This document shows positions 33,725-44,954 of a stretch of DNA of 64,000 bases, one piece after another (within the stretch, counting starts at the first letter, position 1; each line of letters begins with the position of its first letter). The notes beneath the pieces were generated by a model. That model was not told the origin of the DNA, did not search any database, and worked only from the letters and a program-made list of their open reading frames with translations. The translations under genes and the position numbers were made by a program. This stretch comes from Edaphochlamys debaryana (lineage: Eukaryota > Chlorophyta > Chlorophyceae > Chlamydomonadales): assembly GCA_016858145.1 (NCBI GenBank), contig JAEHOE010000008.1:1-64000 (forward strand). The letters are read 5' to 3'.

Positions 33725-34292
33725 CTTCTTCTCACAGCCTGGTCACAGCCTGGTCACAGCCTGGTCACAGCCTGGTCACAGCCTGGCCCCCGGTCACAGC
33801 CTGGTCACAGACTGGCCCCCGGTCACAGCCTGGTCATAGGGGGCTGGACTAACACGCTCGCCCCTTCCCACGTCCCCTCAGACCCGCGACGTCTCCGCTG
33901 CCAACGTGATCCGCATTCTCCTCCTGCTGAAGCTGCTGGGCTTCAGCCGGCCGGCCGCGCTGGAGCGGCCGCCGGCCGTGGACCCGGGCTGAGGGCCCAA
34001 ACAATGAGCAGCGGCGGTGGAGGGGGAGCGTGTGGCGTGTGGGCAGTAGCGGATGGGAGACGGACATCTTCTCTTTCTATCTTCTGGAGAGGTGCATGTG
34101 TTTGTGCACCCAACCCAACCGGCCAAGTCCGGCATTGCGGGGTTGCGAAGGCCCCTGACTTATGGCGGCGTGGGTTTAGTCCGTGCGCTGTGGGGCCCAG
34201 TGCTTGATTGCGCGGCCCCAGTGCTGCCCGGCCTCGCGGGGTTTGGGGCTCAGCCCTTTTCCCTGTCCTGAGGAGGGACAGACACCCTTGTC
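33725..34292 (+). mobile_element. Short non-autonomous Fanzor derivative, copy C
   Basis: Consists of a GGTCACAGCC minisatellite (about 33736-33838), the last Fanzor exon (33882-33992, TRDVSAANVIRILLLLK to the stop) and the full conserved 3' block ending GACACCCTTGTC at 34292. TTCATGCTCT occurs at 33715-33724 and at 34293-34302, flanking it exactly; the match extends to 12 bases if the two preceding TC are counted. This is good evidence for insertion of this ~570-bp unit as such. Confidence 0.75.
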
Positions 34293-34302
34293 TTCATGCT
34301 CT

Positions 34303-35693
34303 GACCCAACACTGTGCACTTGCCGGACTCGATGGGCCATCGGCCAAGTTCTACCCAGCCCGGGGCCCGGGGCAGGGTGTCCAAAACGCCAACCGCTGTA
34401 GAAGTCACCAATATACTCGGCTAGAGAATCTAACCCGGCAACCCTCTCAAAGTCTTAAGGGTTGCCGAGTCAAAACCCTTATCCGGTATCTTGGTGGGCT
34501 GTACGACTCGTGCCGTACAAGGGGTCTGAAGGCATAGTTACCTCACTCCAGCATCCCCCGCTGGTGTAGGCCGGCTTCAATGGCCCTCACAGGCCATAAG
34601 GATGCCAGATACCGCTTTTGGGCTTCAGAGTCGCTCGCTAGCATTGAGAACTGTTGGCGTGCCCGGCAGCGCCGGCGCACCCACACATTTCACAAACAGG
34701 GGGGTGGGTCCCGAAGTGAGCAATCCAGGGTCCCCCGCGAAGCTGGAGGCACCGGCGAATAGAGCTCGCGACGGAGTATACAAAGGTCGCCTCCAAAAAG
34801 TTACGAAACTTGATGAAGTCGTTGGATTGCGGTTGGCATCGTTAAGTTCAACCGACGGGGAAATGTGGTAGGGAAATGTCGCGAACTGGGGGCCTCGCCG
34901 CTCGCTGCTGAACGCACGGCTCGGAACGCACTGTCAGTTATCTCAGCCTCTTCTTGCTCGCTTCGTTAAGTTCACTGCCGCTGGTGGAGTCGCCATTTGC
35001 TGGCTGCTCGCCGGTCAAAGCTCGAAGCTCGCCGCTCGCTGCTGAACGAACGCCTCGGAACACAGTGTTCAGTCTTGCTTGCTTCGTTGGGTTCGCCGCG
35101 GCGGGTCGCGTTACTGGGCAGTGCGACGCGTCCTCGTGTCCCCCTGCGCTCAAGCGGGTACCACTCCCCGCCCAGGCTGAGTCCCCACAAGCGGCTTCTC
35201 TCGACCCACGAAACAGGGCGCAGATACCATCACCCTGTGGTTTTGAGCACATGTCCGGGTCCGGCAAGGTCTCAGCTAGCTCCCTAGGTGGTTGCCATCC
35301 TAGGGTAATGGTATCCCAGGTGTCGTACAGCGTGTGCCGTACGAGGGGTGCTACGCAGTACGGCAAGGTCAAAAGTTGGCCAAATTCGACAAGTGAAGGC
35401 TCGTTGGATTCGTCTCGGTGAGCCCGTGCCATCTATGTGTTCGCCACACGAAACAACCTCGGAACCAAACCGTTATTGCACGCCAAACGTTGAATCCGCA
35501 CGGGTGCTCCAAAGACACGCCCGCCAGTCCGCCGGCATTGACAGGCAGCTCCCCACGAGCCCCAAGCTAATAAGACACGCCTCCCGGCGTTGACAGGCCG
35601 CTCCACACGAGCCCCAAGCTAGCTACTAAGACACGCCTCCCGGCGTTGACAGGCCGCTCCACACGAGTCCCTACTGCTACCGCACCACCCTGT
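34303..35693. other. Repeat-rich intergenic sequence, no gene
   Basis: Contains duplicated CTCGCCGCTCGCTGCTGAACG segments (about 34890-35060) and, at about 35508-35680, three tandem copies of a ~55-bp unit (AGACACGCCTCCCGGCGTTG / ACAGGCCGCTCCACACGAG...). Frames open for 60-160 codons exist but have no recognisable domain. Confidence 0.4.
35508..35680. repeat. ~55-bp tandem repeat, three copies
   Basis: Units start (A)AGACACGCC and end GCCCCAAGCTA; the first is more diverged. They end just before the stop codon of the minus-strand ORF at 35694, so they may lie in its 3' UTR or in a terminal region of a transposon. Confidence 0.8.
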
Positions 35694-37713
35694 CTAGGGC
35701 TGGAGCCGCTGCTTCAGGTACAGCACGCTTCGCAGCGAGCCGGCCTTGCCCCTCACGCGTGAAGCCACCCGCTTCTCGATCGCCCCCTGCCGCTTGCGCT
35801 TAAGCGCCTCGTTCATGAGCTTTAACCCGTGAATGTGGGTGGGCAGGGTGGCGGGGCCGCTGCCACGGTGCACGCGGGCGGTCAGAAGCGTGTTGCCAAG
35901 CAGGCGCTGCAGCATGTAGCTGCGACGCACGATGCGGAGCGCGCGCTCCACGGGCTCCAGGCCACTCTCGTCGAAGGCCTCAATCAGCGTGCGCATCACC
36001 ACCGCTGGCCGTACAAAGCCACGTGCCCGCAGGGCCTGTTGGAGCGGCTGGCAGCCCATCCAGTACTGAGCGCAGGCCACGGACTGGGAGTCGGTGTCGC
36101 CGCGCAGGATGGCAAGCAGAGCGCGTGGGCTGAAAGACCCATAGCGCTCCGCGCGCTCCATGGGGCTCGCCGCCTCGTAATCACGCTCCAGGCCTTCCGC
36201 CACCGCAAGCAGCACGCCCTTATCCAGGCAGGCCTCACCGCTTCGGCAGGCAGCGGCGCTTGCCCGCGCCGCCGCTTCCTTGTCGCTCAGCGGGGCGCCA
36301 GCCGAGGCAACACCAGCCGCACGCTGCATGGACGCCAGGCTGTCCAGCTTGCCAAAGAAGCAGCAGGCGTTGTCTTGGGGCTTTGCTGTCTTAAGCTTGT
36401 GCGGTTCGTCGATGATGACGAGGGGCTGGCCAGGCGACGTGAACTGGAACTGGGCGCTAAAGTCACGGCCGGCCCACTTGCACTCCAGCAACCTTGAGTC
36501 GAGCCACGCCTGGTCGACTGCCTGCCGGACGATGGCGTCAGCTGAGGCGGCTGACAAGCCAGCAGGCGGCATCTTGTGCGTGAGGCGGTAGACCCAGTAC
36601 GCCTCGACCTCCGATGCTGGGCTGGCGAAGGGTCCTGGGCCGGGCCTGGGTGCCGCCGTGCGGTCGCCTGGCAGCACCGCCTGCTGAGCTAGCTCTTGGC
36701 TGCGGCAGCGCAGGCGTGATACCACGGCTGTGCCCTGCTCCACCGGCAGCTCAAGCACAAGCTGCCGCACCCGCTCAGCCTCCCATGCCAGCACTCTTGC
36801 GAGGGTGGCGGGCGGCTCAGCGCGCGCAGCAGCCGCTGCCCTGTGCGCACGCTTGCGATCCGCCGCTGCGTCCACGCCGAGGGGGGCTGCTGCAGCCAGC
36901 TCCGCCGCTCCTGTTGGCGGCGCCACTTGCTTCGGCGCCGCAGCCTCACCCGCCGCTGCCGCTCGTGCCTGCTCCCGCTCGGCTAACTTGGGGGGCAGCG
37001 TGTCGGCCATGTAAGCCAGGAAATCGGCCTGCGTTGCCTGAGGGGCGTCCATCAGGTGCCGTGGCCGCTGGGCGGCATGCGGGTGGGCGCCCAGCTCAGC
37101 GATCAGCTGCTGGAGGGGGCGCAGCACTTCGCGCATTGGCACGTGCGCCTCAATTTCGCGCAGCTTGGCGTAGTGTGCCTGCGGCTGCGGCGCCAAGCCT
37201 GCAGCCGCTGGGCGGCCGCCAGGCCCCTCCAGGTGGCCCACCAGGCGTGCGTAAGGAGAGTAGAGGTCAGCTGCCAACGGCTGCACCCCAGGCGCCAGCG
37301 CCACCCAGTCGGGTACGCGGTTGAAGCGGGAAGCGGCGGGCGCTTGAAGCGCAGCCGCTGCAAGTGCCGCCGCCACGTCGAGAGCAGGGGGGGCGGCTGT
37401 TGGCGGTGGCGGAGCTGCGTGGGCCGTGCTCCCCAGGTGAGGGCCGAACCCCTCTGCCTCTGCCTCTGGCCCCCCCCAGCTGCCTGCGCGTGTGCCATAG
37501 GGCCTCCGCACGCCGGTCACCGCCGTCGCCTCCTGCTGCAGCGCCGCCAGTTTCTGATCCTTGCCGCCGGGAGCCCGGTTCACCGCGGCGGGAATGGCGG
37601 GTAGTTGCTTGGCAGCGGCGCGCGTGCGGGGCGCAGCGGCAGCTTGTGCATATCTCGCCCCGTTGAGTGCCCGCGGACCGTAAGGAGCAAACAGGAGTGC
37701 GGGGAGGTCGCTC
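35694..37713 (-). CDS. Large unrecognised ORF, probably transposon-derived
   Basis: A minus-strand frame of about 670 codons stays open from a possible acceptor (GCCGCAG, 37714-37720) to TAG at 35694. No ATG begins it, so an upstream exon is missing or lost. Noteworthy segments: FAPYGPRALNGARYAQAAAA, EAYWVYRLTHKMPPAGLSA, PLVIIDEPHKLKTAKPQDNA followed by CCFFGKLDSLASMQ, YGSFSPRALLAILRGDTDSQ, THIHGLKLMNEALKRKRQ and a basic C-terminus. VIIDEPHKLKTAK recalls the Asp-x-x-His-x-x-Lys stretch of some DDE transposases, but this is only a resemblance. Codon use is like real Chlamydomonas genes. A related GARYA motif occurs after the neighbouring ORF at 38591-38983. Confidence 0.5.
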
Positions 37714-37791
37714 CTGCGGCCAGGTCAGCCCCCGCCCCCTAAGCCCCAGCCCCCTCTGTCCCACCTCCCTCCCCCTCCCTCCCCCCCCCAG

Positions 37792-38237
37792 ACCCTGTAC
37801 AACGCCATGCTGGAGAACAACTGCTCCGAGCACGCCTCCCGCATGTCGGCCATGGAGAACTCCACCAAGTCCGCCGGCGAGATGCTGGGCAAGCTCACGC
37901 TCGAGTACAACCGGTGCGTGCGCGCGTGTGTGCGTGCGTGGGGGCATTAAGCGGGCGTTATGCGGCTTGGGGGATGGTGGTGACTGGCTGTTGCGGGGGT
38001 GCAGCGTTTGGCAGGGGCAGGCGAGCCTCCAGCGCTCTGGCATGTGCGCTGACAGGAGACCGTCTCACCCTCTCCCCACCCACCCGCTGGAGGCTAGAGC
38101 GCGCTCACCATCTTGCCGTCCCTCCCCCGTTTTGCCCCTTCCCCCTACCCCTTCCCCCCCGCAGCAAGCGCCAGGCCACCATCACCACGGAGCTGATTGA
38201 GATCATTGCGGGTGCCTCGGCGCTCATGGACTCGTAA
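37792..38237 (+). pseudogene. ATP3: Last two exons of mitochondrial ATP synthase gamma subunit (gene fragment)
   Basis: Exon 37792-37913 and exon 38165-38237 join in phase to give TLYNAMLENNCSEHASRMSA, MENSTKSAGEMLGKLTLEYN, RKRQATITTELIEIIAGASA LMDS and TAA. This is the conserved C-terminal helix of F1 gamma (rotor shaft). The exons encoding the other ~80% are absent, replaced on the 5' side by the minus-strand ORF. An identical 17-mer (GTGCATATCTCGCCCCG) lies on each side (37646-37662, 38569-38585). Both exons are undamaged, so capture or duplication was recent. A functional full-length gene must exist elsewhere. Confidence 0.8.
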
Positions 38238-38261
38238 GCGGACGGTCCTGGTCCGGTGCTG

Positions 38262-38345
38262 GTCACAGTCACAGTCACAGTCACAGCAAGTCACAGCAAG
38301 TCACAGTCACAGTAAGTCACAGTCACAGCTGTCACAGCAAGTCCA
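38262..38345 (+). repeat. (TCACAG)n simple repeat
   Basis: Runs of GTCACA with CAAGTCACAG variants directly after the ATP synthase gamma fragment. Similar to, but shorter in unit than, the Fanzor-associated GGTCACAGCC arrays. Confidence 0.85.
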
Positions 38346-38590
38346 TTTCCTAGTCTACTCGTCGTCGCACAGGTCGAAGAACTCCAGCCTCTCGCTAGCG
38401 TGGCGGGCCAGCTCCTTCACCGACCCCAGCTTCAACCCCGCGCGGGCCCTGCCCGCCCCCCTCTGGAACACGAACCCCCCGGCGCACTTGAGGTTGCAAG
38501 CACAAGAGAGGCACAATGTCCTGGCAAGTCGCAGGGCGAAATGTCTCGCGAAAGGCCGACTTGGCAGCGTGCATATCTCGCCCCGCAAAG

Positions 38591-38983
38591 CTAGCCTGCG
38601 ATAGACACAACATAATCATCCACTATGGCGGCGCGGGCCGGGCCTGGGGCTGCATTCGGTGCGACGGCAGGCAGCCAGGCACGGACAGGGCCAACCCCCT
38701 GCGCCTTCAGCCGGGGGTACAGCTTGCCCGTGTAGCACGCCTCGTGCACGACCGCGTCCGGCACCTTCAGCCCCGCGTCCTGCTGCTGCTCGCGTGCAGC
38801 GAGCACCGTCGCGCTGAGACCGCTTGCCGCGTAGGTCTCCACATTTATCTTTTTGAAGGTGTTCCGGCTGCTTTTCACGCATACGGCGCATGCGAGGCAG
38901 TAGTTGATCGCTTTACCGCTAGCATACGTGAGCGCGAGCGTTGACATGGCCGCAATTACGGGGTCGCGGTTCGAAGTCGGCAT
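38591..38983 (-). CDS. Unrecognised short ORF, probable transposon fragment
   Basis: 130 codons on the minus strand: MPTSNRDPVIAAMSTLALTY, a Cys pair (YCLACAVC), NTFKKINVETYAASGLSATV, DAVVHEACYTGKLYPRLK, ending DDYVVSIAG and TAG. In the same frame beyond the stop the sequence reads LCGARYARCQ, resembling ALNGARYAQ of the ORF at 35694-37713, so the two may be pieces of one element family. Another open stretch, 38355-38588 (CLSCACNLKCAGGFVFQRG to FFDLCDDE), could be a following exon. No known domain. Confidence 0.35.
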   Translation of the reverse strand: MPTSNRDPVIAAMSTLALTYASGKAINYCLACAVCVKSSRNTFKKINVETYAASGLSATVLAAREQQQDAGLKVPDAVVHEACYTGKLYPRLKAQGVGPVRAWLPAVAPNAAPGPARAAIVDDYVVSIAG

Positions 38984-39616
38984 TTCCTAGCCCAGGATCG
39001 CTGCTATGACATCTACGTATGAATATGTATACGTTTATGATGCGGGCGGGGCAGTTTGACCGGGGACTCAGTCGGCACGGGCACGAACCCTGGAGTGGTA
39101 CCCGCGTGCCTGCGCTCCCGATGCGACGCCGGCCGGAAAGTGTGCTGCTTCTCCCGACCCCAGACCAATTCCCTCATGCCTGCCTAGGCCCCCACGCCCT
39201 CCCGGTTCCCTAGGGGCACGCCTTCCAGCCGCCCCGGCAGCCGCTAGGGTGGGTCGATTTCGCTGGCGGAGCCGGGGTGGGTACGTGTCACCGACTGACG
39301 CCGAAACATACCTGCTCTGACTGCCCAACCTGTACTGGGGGCTTTTGTGCTATAGGAATCACTCAAGACACTCCCGGCGTGTATCCGTTCGCCTTCCTCG
39401 AGAGGCTCCACAACCCCAAACGACCATCCCATTGACCTTATAGTCCCTACATGAGGCTAAAGTGTTTCCGCACGGCCTCTGGCAGACCTCACTCGCGCGA
39501 CAAGGCTGCTATGGGGCTAGAGGTATCGTTGGAGACAAGTTGGGCTTTGGACACCCGCAGCGCTATGGCAAGTTCCGCAGTGCTCCCCGGCGGGTTCTAC
39601 CTGATAGCTAGGTGGT
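38984..39616. other. No gene recognised
   Basis: Less GC-rich stretch between the minus-strand ORF and Fanzor copy E. Nothing with domain similarity, repeat structure or RNA fold was seen. Confidence 0.35.
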
Positions 39617-41332
39617 GGTGCAGACTCTACCCGCTCACCGCATACTCCACCTCGCTCTCACTTCTTTCACTAGCACCTCGTGCCACAGCACTGCCACGCG
39701 CCCAGCCCAGCCCTCATCACCGCTAGCTACGATTCTGGTCCGGGCGCTAGCCTTGCGAGGCGCCCGGACCAGTCACGATGGATAGCGATGATGGTGGGTG
39801 GTGCTGCGCGCAGTGCTGCGAAAGAAAGTGCCAAAATTGCAGCCAACGCACAGTGCCTTCTCGTCTTCCTGCAGGCCTGCGCACGGTCAAGCGCGGGCTG
39901 AACAACCTCATTCTGCCGGTCACCGAGTGTAAGGGCGTCGAGGTGACCCGCGAGGAGGTCCTGTCTGGTAGACTTCCTGGTCGCAGCATTCACGAGGCTG
40001 CGATTTGAAGCCATGTCCCTCTTAGGACTGGGAGCAGTGCGCATGTGCGAGGACATCAGCCTGGCGGAGCAGCACGAGGCCGCGCGTTGCCCAACCTGCC
40101 GTTGCCCAACGAGGCCGCGCGTTGCCCAACCTGCCGCACGCTGCGAGGCACTAGGACCCACTCAAGCACCTCTACCATGCCTTCAGCAAAGCTGCCAGCT
40201 ACGACCTCACGGCCGCCGGCAAGAAGCGCGGCCGGCCGGCGGCGGGGGATCCGATTGTGGACCATGTCTACCAAGCCCACTTCCTGCCCCTTCGCGACGC
40301 CGCGGCAGCTGGCCCCCCAGTCAACGTGTCTGGCCCCACGGAGTTCCTGCAGTCGCTCGCGCGGCAAGCTGAGCAGAATCTAATTAACCACTACGCCGCA
40401 AACTTCATGTCGTGGCTCGCGCGGCGGTGCAGGCTAGACGTGGATGATGCGCTAGGCCAGGTGCGAAAGGCTTCCTGGCTCCATGGCGTGCGATGGCCCG
40501 AGGCACGGTTGATACCCGACCCCACAACACCCCCCTCGACTAGCCTCGCCGCCCAGCCGGCCGCGGCGAAGCTCAACAAGCTAGCGTGGAGCATGGCGCA
40601 CGCAGTGCTCTATGATAGCGAGCTTCAGCAGCCCAGGTTGTGGTCGGGCTGGGCAGCAGGCGCCGTCGCAGCGCCGGCGCTGGCAACCGCCCCTGGCGCT
40701 GCGCTGGCGCCGGCAGCCGCCCCTGGCGCTGCGCTCTGGTCTGTGCTGGTTCAGCGGGTAAACCACCAGCGTGAACTGCGCGGCCAACAGGGCCTGCTGT
40801 TGCGGCGGACTGTGAACAACCAAGTCCCGTACCGGAAGGCAAGCAGTGGCCATGCAGCCTGGGCGGGGGCGATCCTTGCCGACCTGGGAGCCCGCCGCGC
40901 GGACCTCGAGGGACAGGAACGGAAACTGGCGGAAAGGGGAGAGGAGGGTGCGGAGCGACTTGCCCTCGTTCGGCGACAGCTTCGCCGGGTGCGCCCTATT
41001 ACGGACTGGTGGGCCTGCGGATGGACCAGCGGGCCTGGTCGGTGAAGAATGCAACAGTTGCTTCACAACCTGGGTACGCGGGGGTGGGTGGGTGGGTGGC
41101 TTGGCGGGGTTGGTGTGCGGAGGGCTGCTCGCACCCCTTCCAATGTCCCCTCAGAACCGCGAAGTCTCAGCTGCCAACGTGATCCGCATTCTCCTCCTGC
41201 TGAAGCTGCTGGGCTTCAGCCGGCCGGCCGCGCTGGAGCGGCCGCCGGCCGTGGACCCGGGCTGAGGGCCCAAACAAAGAGCAGCGGCGGCGGAGGGGGA
41301 CATGTAGCGGGTGGCGTCTGGGCAGTAGCGGA
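39617..41332 (+). mobile_element. Internally deleted Fanzor transposon, copy E
   Basis: Similarity to copy A starts near GCAGACTCTACCCGCTCACC (22518 in A). Kept: Cys-rich start (GWCCAQCCERKCQNC), helical N-terminal region, and LVQRVNHQRELRGQQ with AAG where copy A has a stop. Extra: ~40 codons (HFLPLRDAAAAGPPV...) lacking in A. A frameshift lies near 39967. Lost: everything from RuvC-I to the first half of the zinc ribbon (deletion at about 40995), leaving the second CxxC (41011-41073) and the last exon 41155-41265. The 3' block breaks off at about 41332 and runs straight into duplicated RAP-gene sequence, so the right end is gone. Confidence 0.75.
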
Positions 41333-41333
41333 T

Positions 41334-44300
41334 GTTGCCGGCGGCGGCGGTTGCTCTTCGGATCGCCAAGGAGCTGGCCCGCGGCCGCGCAACGCCACGG
41401 TCCAAGCGCAAGGGCACGTGGCTGGCGGCGGCGCTGGCGTCGAACCCTCAGCTGGAGCGTCAAGCGGCTGCCGCCGCTGCCACCGCCGTCGGCGGCGGCG
41501 GCACGGTCGCCGTCGGCGGTGGCGGCGGCGGCAGCGGCTCCGCTGCGGTCGCCGCCGCCGAGCTGGCTGCTGCCGGCCGGATCCTGTTCGCGGAGGCGGC
41601 GGAGGCGATCCGCGTGGATCCAGGCTGGATCTACCTGTTGGACGGCCGGGAGGCGCTGTGGGCGTTATGGGCCTTCCGCGCCGCCGCCGATTCGTACAGC
41701 GCCGCCGCCGCCGCCGCGCCGCCCTTGGGTTCCGATCCTGACAAGGCTGCCGGCACGCGGGAGGCGCTTACGGCGGCGGTTGGGCCGGCACTGACCGTTG
41801 CCCGGTCGACGGTTGGCCGTTACGATCAGGATCCGCTGGTGGAGATTTAGGTTGCGGGGCGGGCGGCCAGCATGGTGAGGGGGCCGGAGCGCTGATGGAA
41901 GGAGCGGGCTCCGGGGTGCAGTCACGAAAGCGGGGACGACAGATATTGTGCTGGGCGTGCCAACGTGCCAGTCAGCTGGGCCTTTGCGCGATCCCGCTTA
42001 GCTCTAGTCCCCAGAACTTCTCCCTTCCTATCCTTCCACACCCCTCTCAACCCCAGGTGGAGCAGTTCTCCCCCGCGCACCTGGCGGAGGCCTATGAGCT
42101 GGTGGCGGAGGCGGGGCTGCGCGGGGAGGCCGAGCTGCTGGCGGCGCTGCGGGCGGCGGCGCTGGCGCGGGCCGCCAGCCTGCGGCCGCAGCCCCTGGCA
42201 GTGATGGCGGCGGCGCTGGCGGTCATGGGGGTGAGGGGTGCTGAGGGGGAGGGGTCGAGGATGGATGGGTTGGGACAAGGCGCGCTGCGGTTGTGGTTGG
42301 GAGCGAAGGGAGAGGGCTTGGTGGGAGGGGCAGGCAGGGAAGGGCGCCAGTGTTGCGCTGGCGGTCATGGGGGTGAGGGTGTGGTGTGGGACGGGCGTGC
42401 TGCGGTTGTGCGTCGGTTGAGCAGGGGAGAAGGGCCAGGGTCCTCGGTGATTCCTCTGACCCCAGCATCCGCGCCTTCCCGGCTGCCTCCCTTGGCGCCC
42501 GCAGGTCCGGGACCTGGTGTGGCTGACGGGGCTGGCCGCCGCCGCCCGCAACAAGATGGTCAACACGCCGCCGCACCTGGTGGGTCTTTCTGGGCTGGTC
42601 TGAGGCTTGGGGCCTTGGGGCCGGGCGGCTCTCCATCCTAAATGATGAAGCCCGAAGCTCCGGCATCCTTGCTCCCACTCCCCACTCCCCGACCGCCTTG
42701 CTCCTGCTCCCCATTCCCCCCTCCCCCAACCTCCCCGTTCCCCCCAACCCCCGACCCAGATGGCCGTAACGCTCCACTCCCTGGCGGGCGTGCTGCGCCT
42801 GCGCCAACCCCCCCTCATGCGTGCTGCGGCCCTGGTGGCCACCGCCCCCGGCTTCGAGCGCCTGCGGGGGCTGGGCCCGGGGGAGGTGGTGCGGCTGGCG
42901 GGGGCGTACGCGGCGGTGGGGTCGTACGAGGGAATGCTGCTGCGGAGGGCGGTGAGCGCGGGATGGGGGGCGTTTGGGGCGTTTGGGGTAGGGTGAGGCG
43001 CAGAGAGTTTGTGGGAAAGAGAGGGTGGGGCCAGTGATGGGAGGGAAGGACCCTCATCAGCTTTCGCCCAAACCTCCCCCACAACCCGCCACGCTTCCAC
43101 ACGCCCCCCCAGGCCGAGCACATGCTGTCCCTGGGCCCCGGCGCCACCCCCTGGCAGCGCGCCGCCCTGCTGACCGCCCTCACCCGCCTGGGCCACCGCA
43201 ACAGCCCCCTGCTGCGGGCGGTCGCGGCGGAGGTGCTTGGCCTCAGCCTGCCCGGCCCCTCCCTGTCCGCCTCCGCCGCCTCTGCCTCCGTCTCCACCGC
43301 CGCTGCAGCCTCCTCAAGCCCCGCACCGAGTGGCACTGTGGGAGCTAATGGGGCCGTCAGCGGGCAGGCCGCTGGGATGGCGTCAGCGGCGGCGGCTGGC
43401 GGCGGCGCGGCGGCGCCGCCGGCGCTGGTCGTGGCGGTGGCGGCGGCGGCGGGATCGCTGCAGTTCCGGCCGACGTGGCTGCTGCCTGCGCTGGCGGCGG
43501 CCGGGACAGAGGCGTGGACCCGGCTGGGCCTGCCCCAGCGGGCGACGCTGGCGTGGGCCCAGCTGGTCCTCATGGGCCCCCTCGTGCCCCTTCAACTTCC
43601 ACCGACGGTGGCGGCGGCGCCTGAGAAGGCGACGAGGCTTCCAGCCGGAACACGGCGGCGGCGGCAGCAGCGGCAGCGGCGACGCCGACGGCGGCGGCGC
43701 TGCTGTCAGAGTACGTCCGCTGCCTGGGCGTCGTCAGCCCGCGGCAGTGGCCATCGGGCGCCGCCGCGGCCGCCGGCCACCACTGGCAGCTGCTGACGGC
43801 GGCGGCGGTGCTGTGCTGGCTGGGACCCGCGCAGCGGGCCCGCGGCGGCGGGACAGCCGCCATTGCAGCCGCCGCCACGCCGGCATCCGTCACGGCCGAG
43901 GCAGTTGAAGCAGGGCTGACGGAGGCGGATGCAGGGCGGCGGGAGCTTCGGTTGGAGCTGCGGCGGCTGCCGGCAGGGTCGCTGGCGGCGGCGCTGGCGG
44001 AGCAGCAGCGGGCGCGCGTGGTGGCACTCGGGCCCTGGGGCGCTGGCGGGGCACTCGGGCCCAGGGGCGCTGGCGGCGGCGGCGAGCGCGACGGCCTCCT
44101 CCGCCACCGCCGCCGCCACCACCGCCGCCGCCCCTGCCACGTCAGCGACGGCGGTCTTTTTGGTCCTGGCCAGTGGTGGCGGCGTTGGCAGGGCGCGCCA
44201 ACGGAGTGCCAGGCAGGGGCGGGTCCGTGTGACGCTGGCCGGAGGGCGCGTGGCGGCGGGGATGATGGTGGCCGGCGGGGCGCTGGGGGTGGATGTGGCC

Positions 44301-44954
44301 CTGGATCTGGATCTGGAGGTGGAGCTAGAGGGGCTTGGATCCAGCACGGCCGCGAGCTTTGCCGTCGTTGACGATCTGGCCGGGGCCGGATCGGCCGAGG
44401 CGGCGGCGGCGGCGGCCACGACTGGCGACGGCCAGGTGGCCAGCGAGGGCCCCCAGAGGCGGTGGAGGCGGCGGCAGGTGGCACTCGAACTCTGTCCCAT
44501 GCCCGGGGCCGATTCCTTCACTGCCCTCGGCACAAGCTCCGCCCCCGGCGGCGGCAGCGGCAGCAGCAGCGGCGGCGGCGGGGACGCGCCGCCGCGGGCG
44601 CCGCCGGCTGCGCAGCTTGGCATCGCGCCCGCGACCGCGCCGGCGCCGCCGGGGCAGGTGCGCAACTCGCGGTGGCTGCTCAGCGGCGGCGCGGCGCTGC
44701 GGCGGCGGCTGCTGGCGGCGTTGGGGTGGCGGGTGGTGGCCGTGCGGGAGAAGGAGTGGGCCGCGCTGAGATCTCGGGAGCAGCGGCGGCGCGAGGCCAT
44801 GGCGTGGCTGCGGCGGGTGCTGGCGGCGGAGGCGAGGGCGCTGGCGGCAGAAGTGGCGGCGGCGGAGGCAGCGGCGGCAGTAGAGGCGCCGGTGGATGGA
44901 GGTAGAGCGAAGTGGGCGACTAGGAAGGGGGCGGCGGTGAGGGTGGAGGGGTGA
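41334..44954 (+). pseudogene. 5'-truncated copy of the RAP-domain gene
   Basis: Matches 17778-21353. The first ~935 codons are absent; sequence begins inside exon 1 immediately after Fanzor copy E. Lesions: TAG at 41848-41850 where the source has a sense codon, a changed stretch near 43600-43690 that shifts the frame relative to LLSEYVRCLGVV, and another shift near 44040-44100. The final ~220 codons with the RAP domain (LGWRVVAVREKEWAALRS) are intact to TGA at 44952. No start or targeting sequence remains. Confidence 0.85.
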
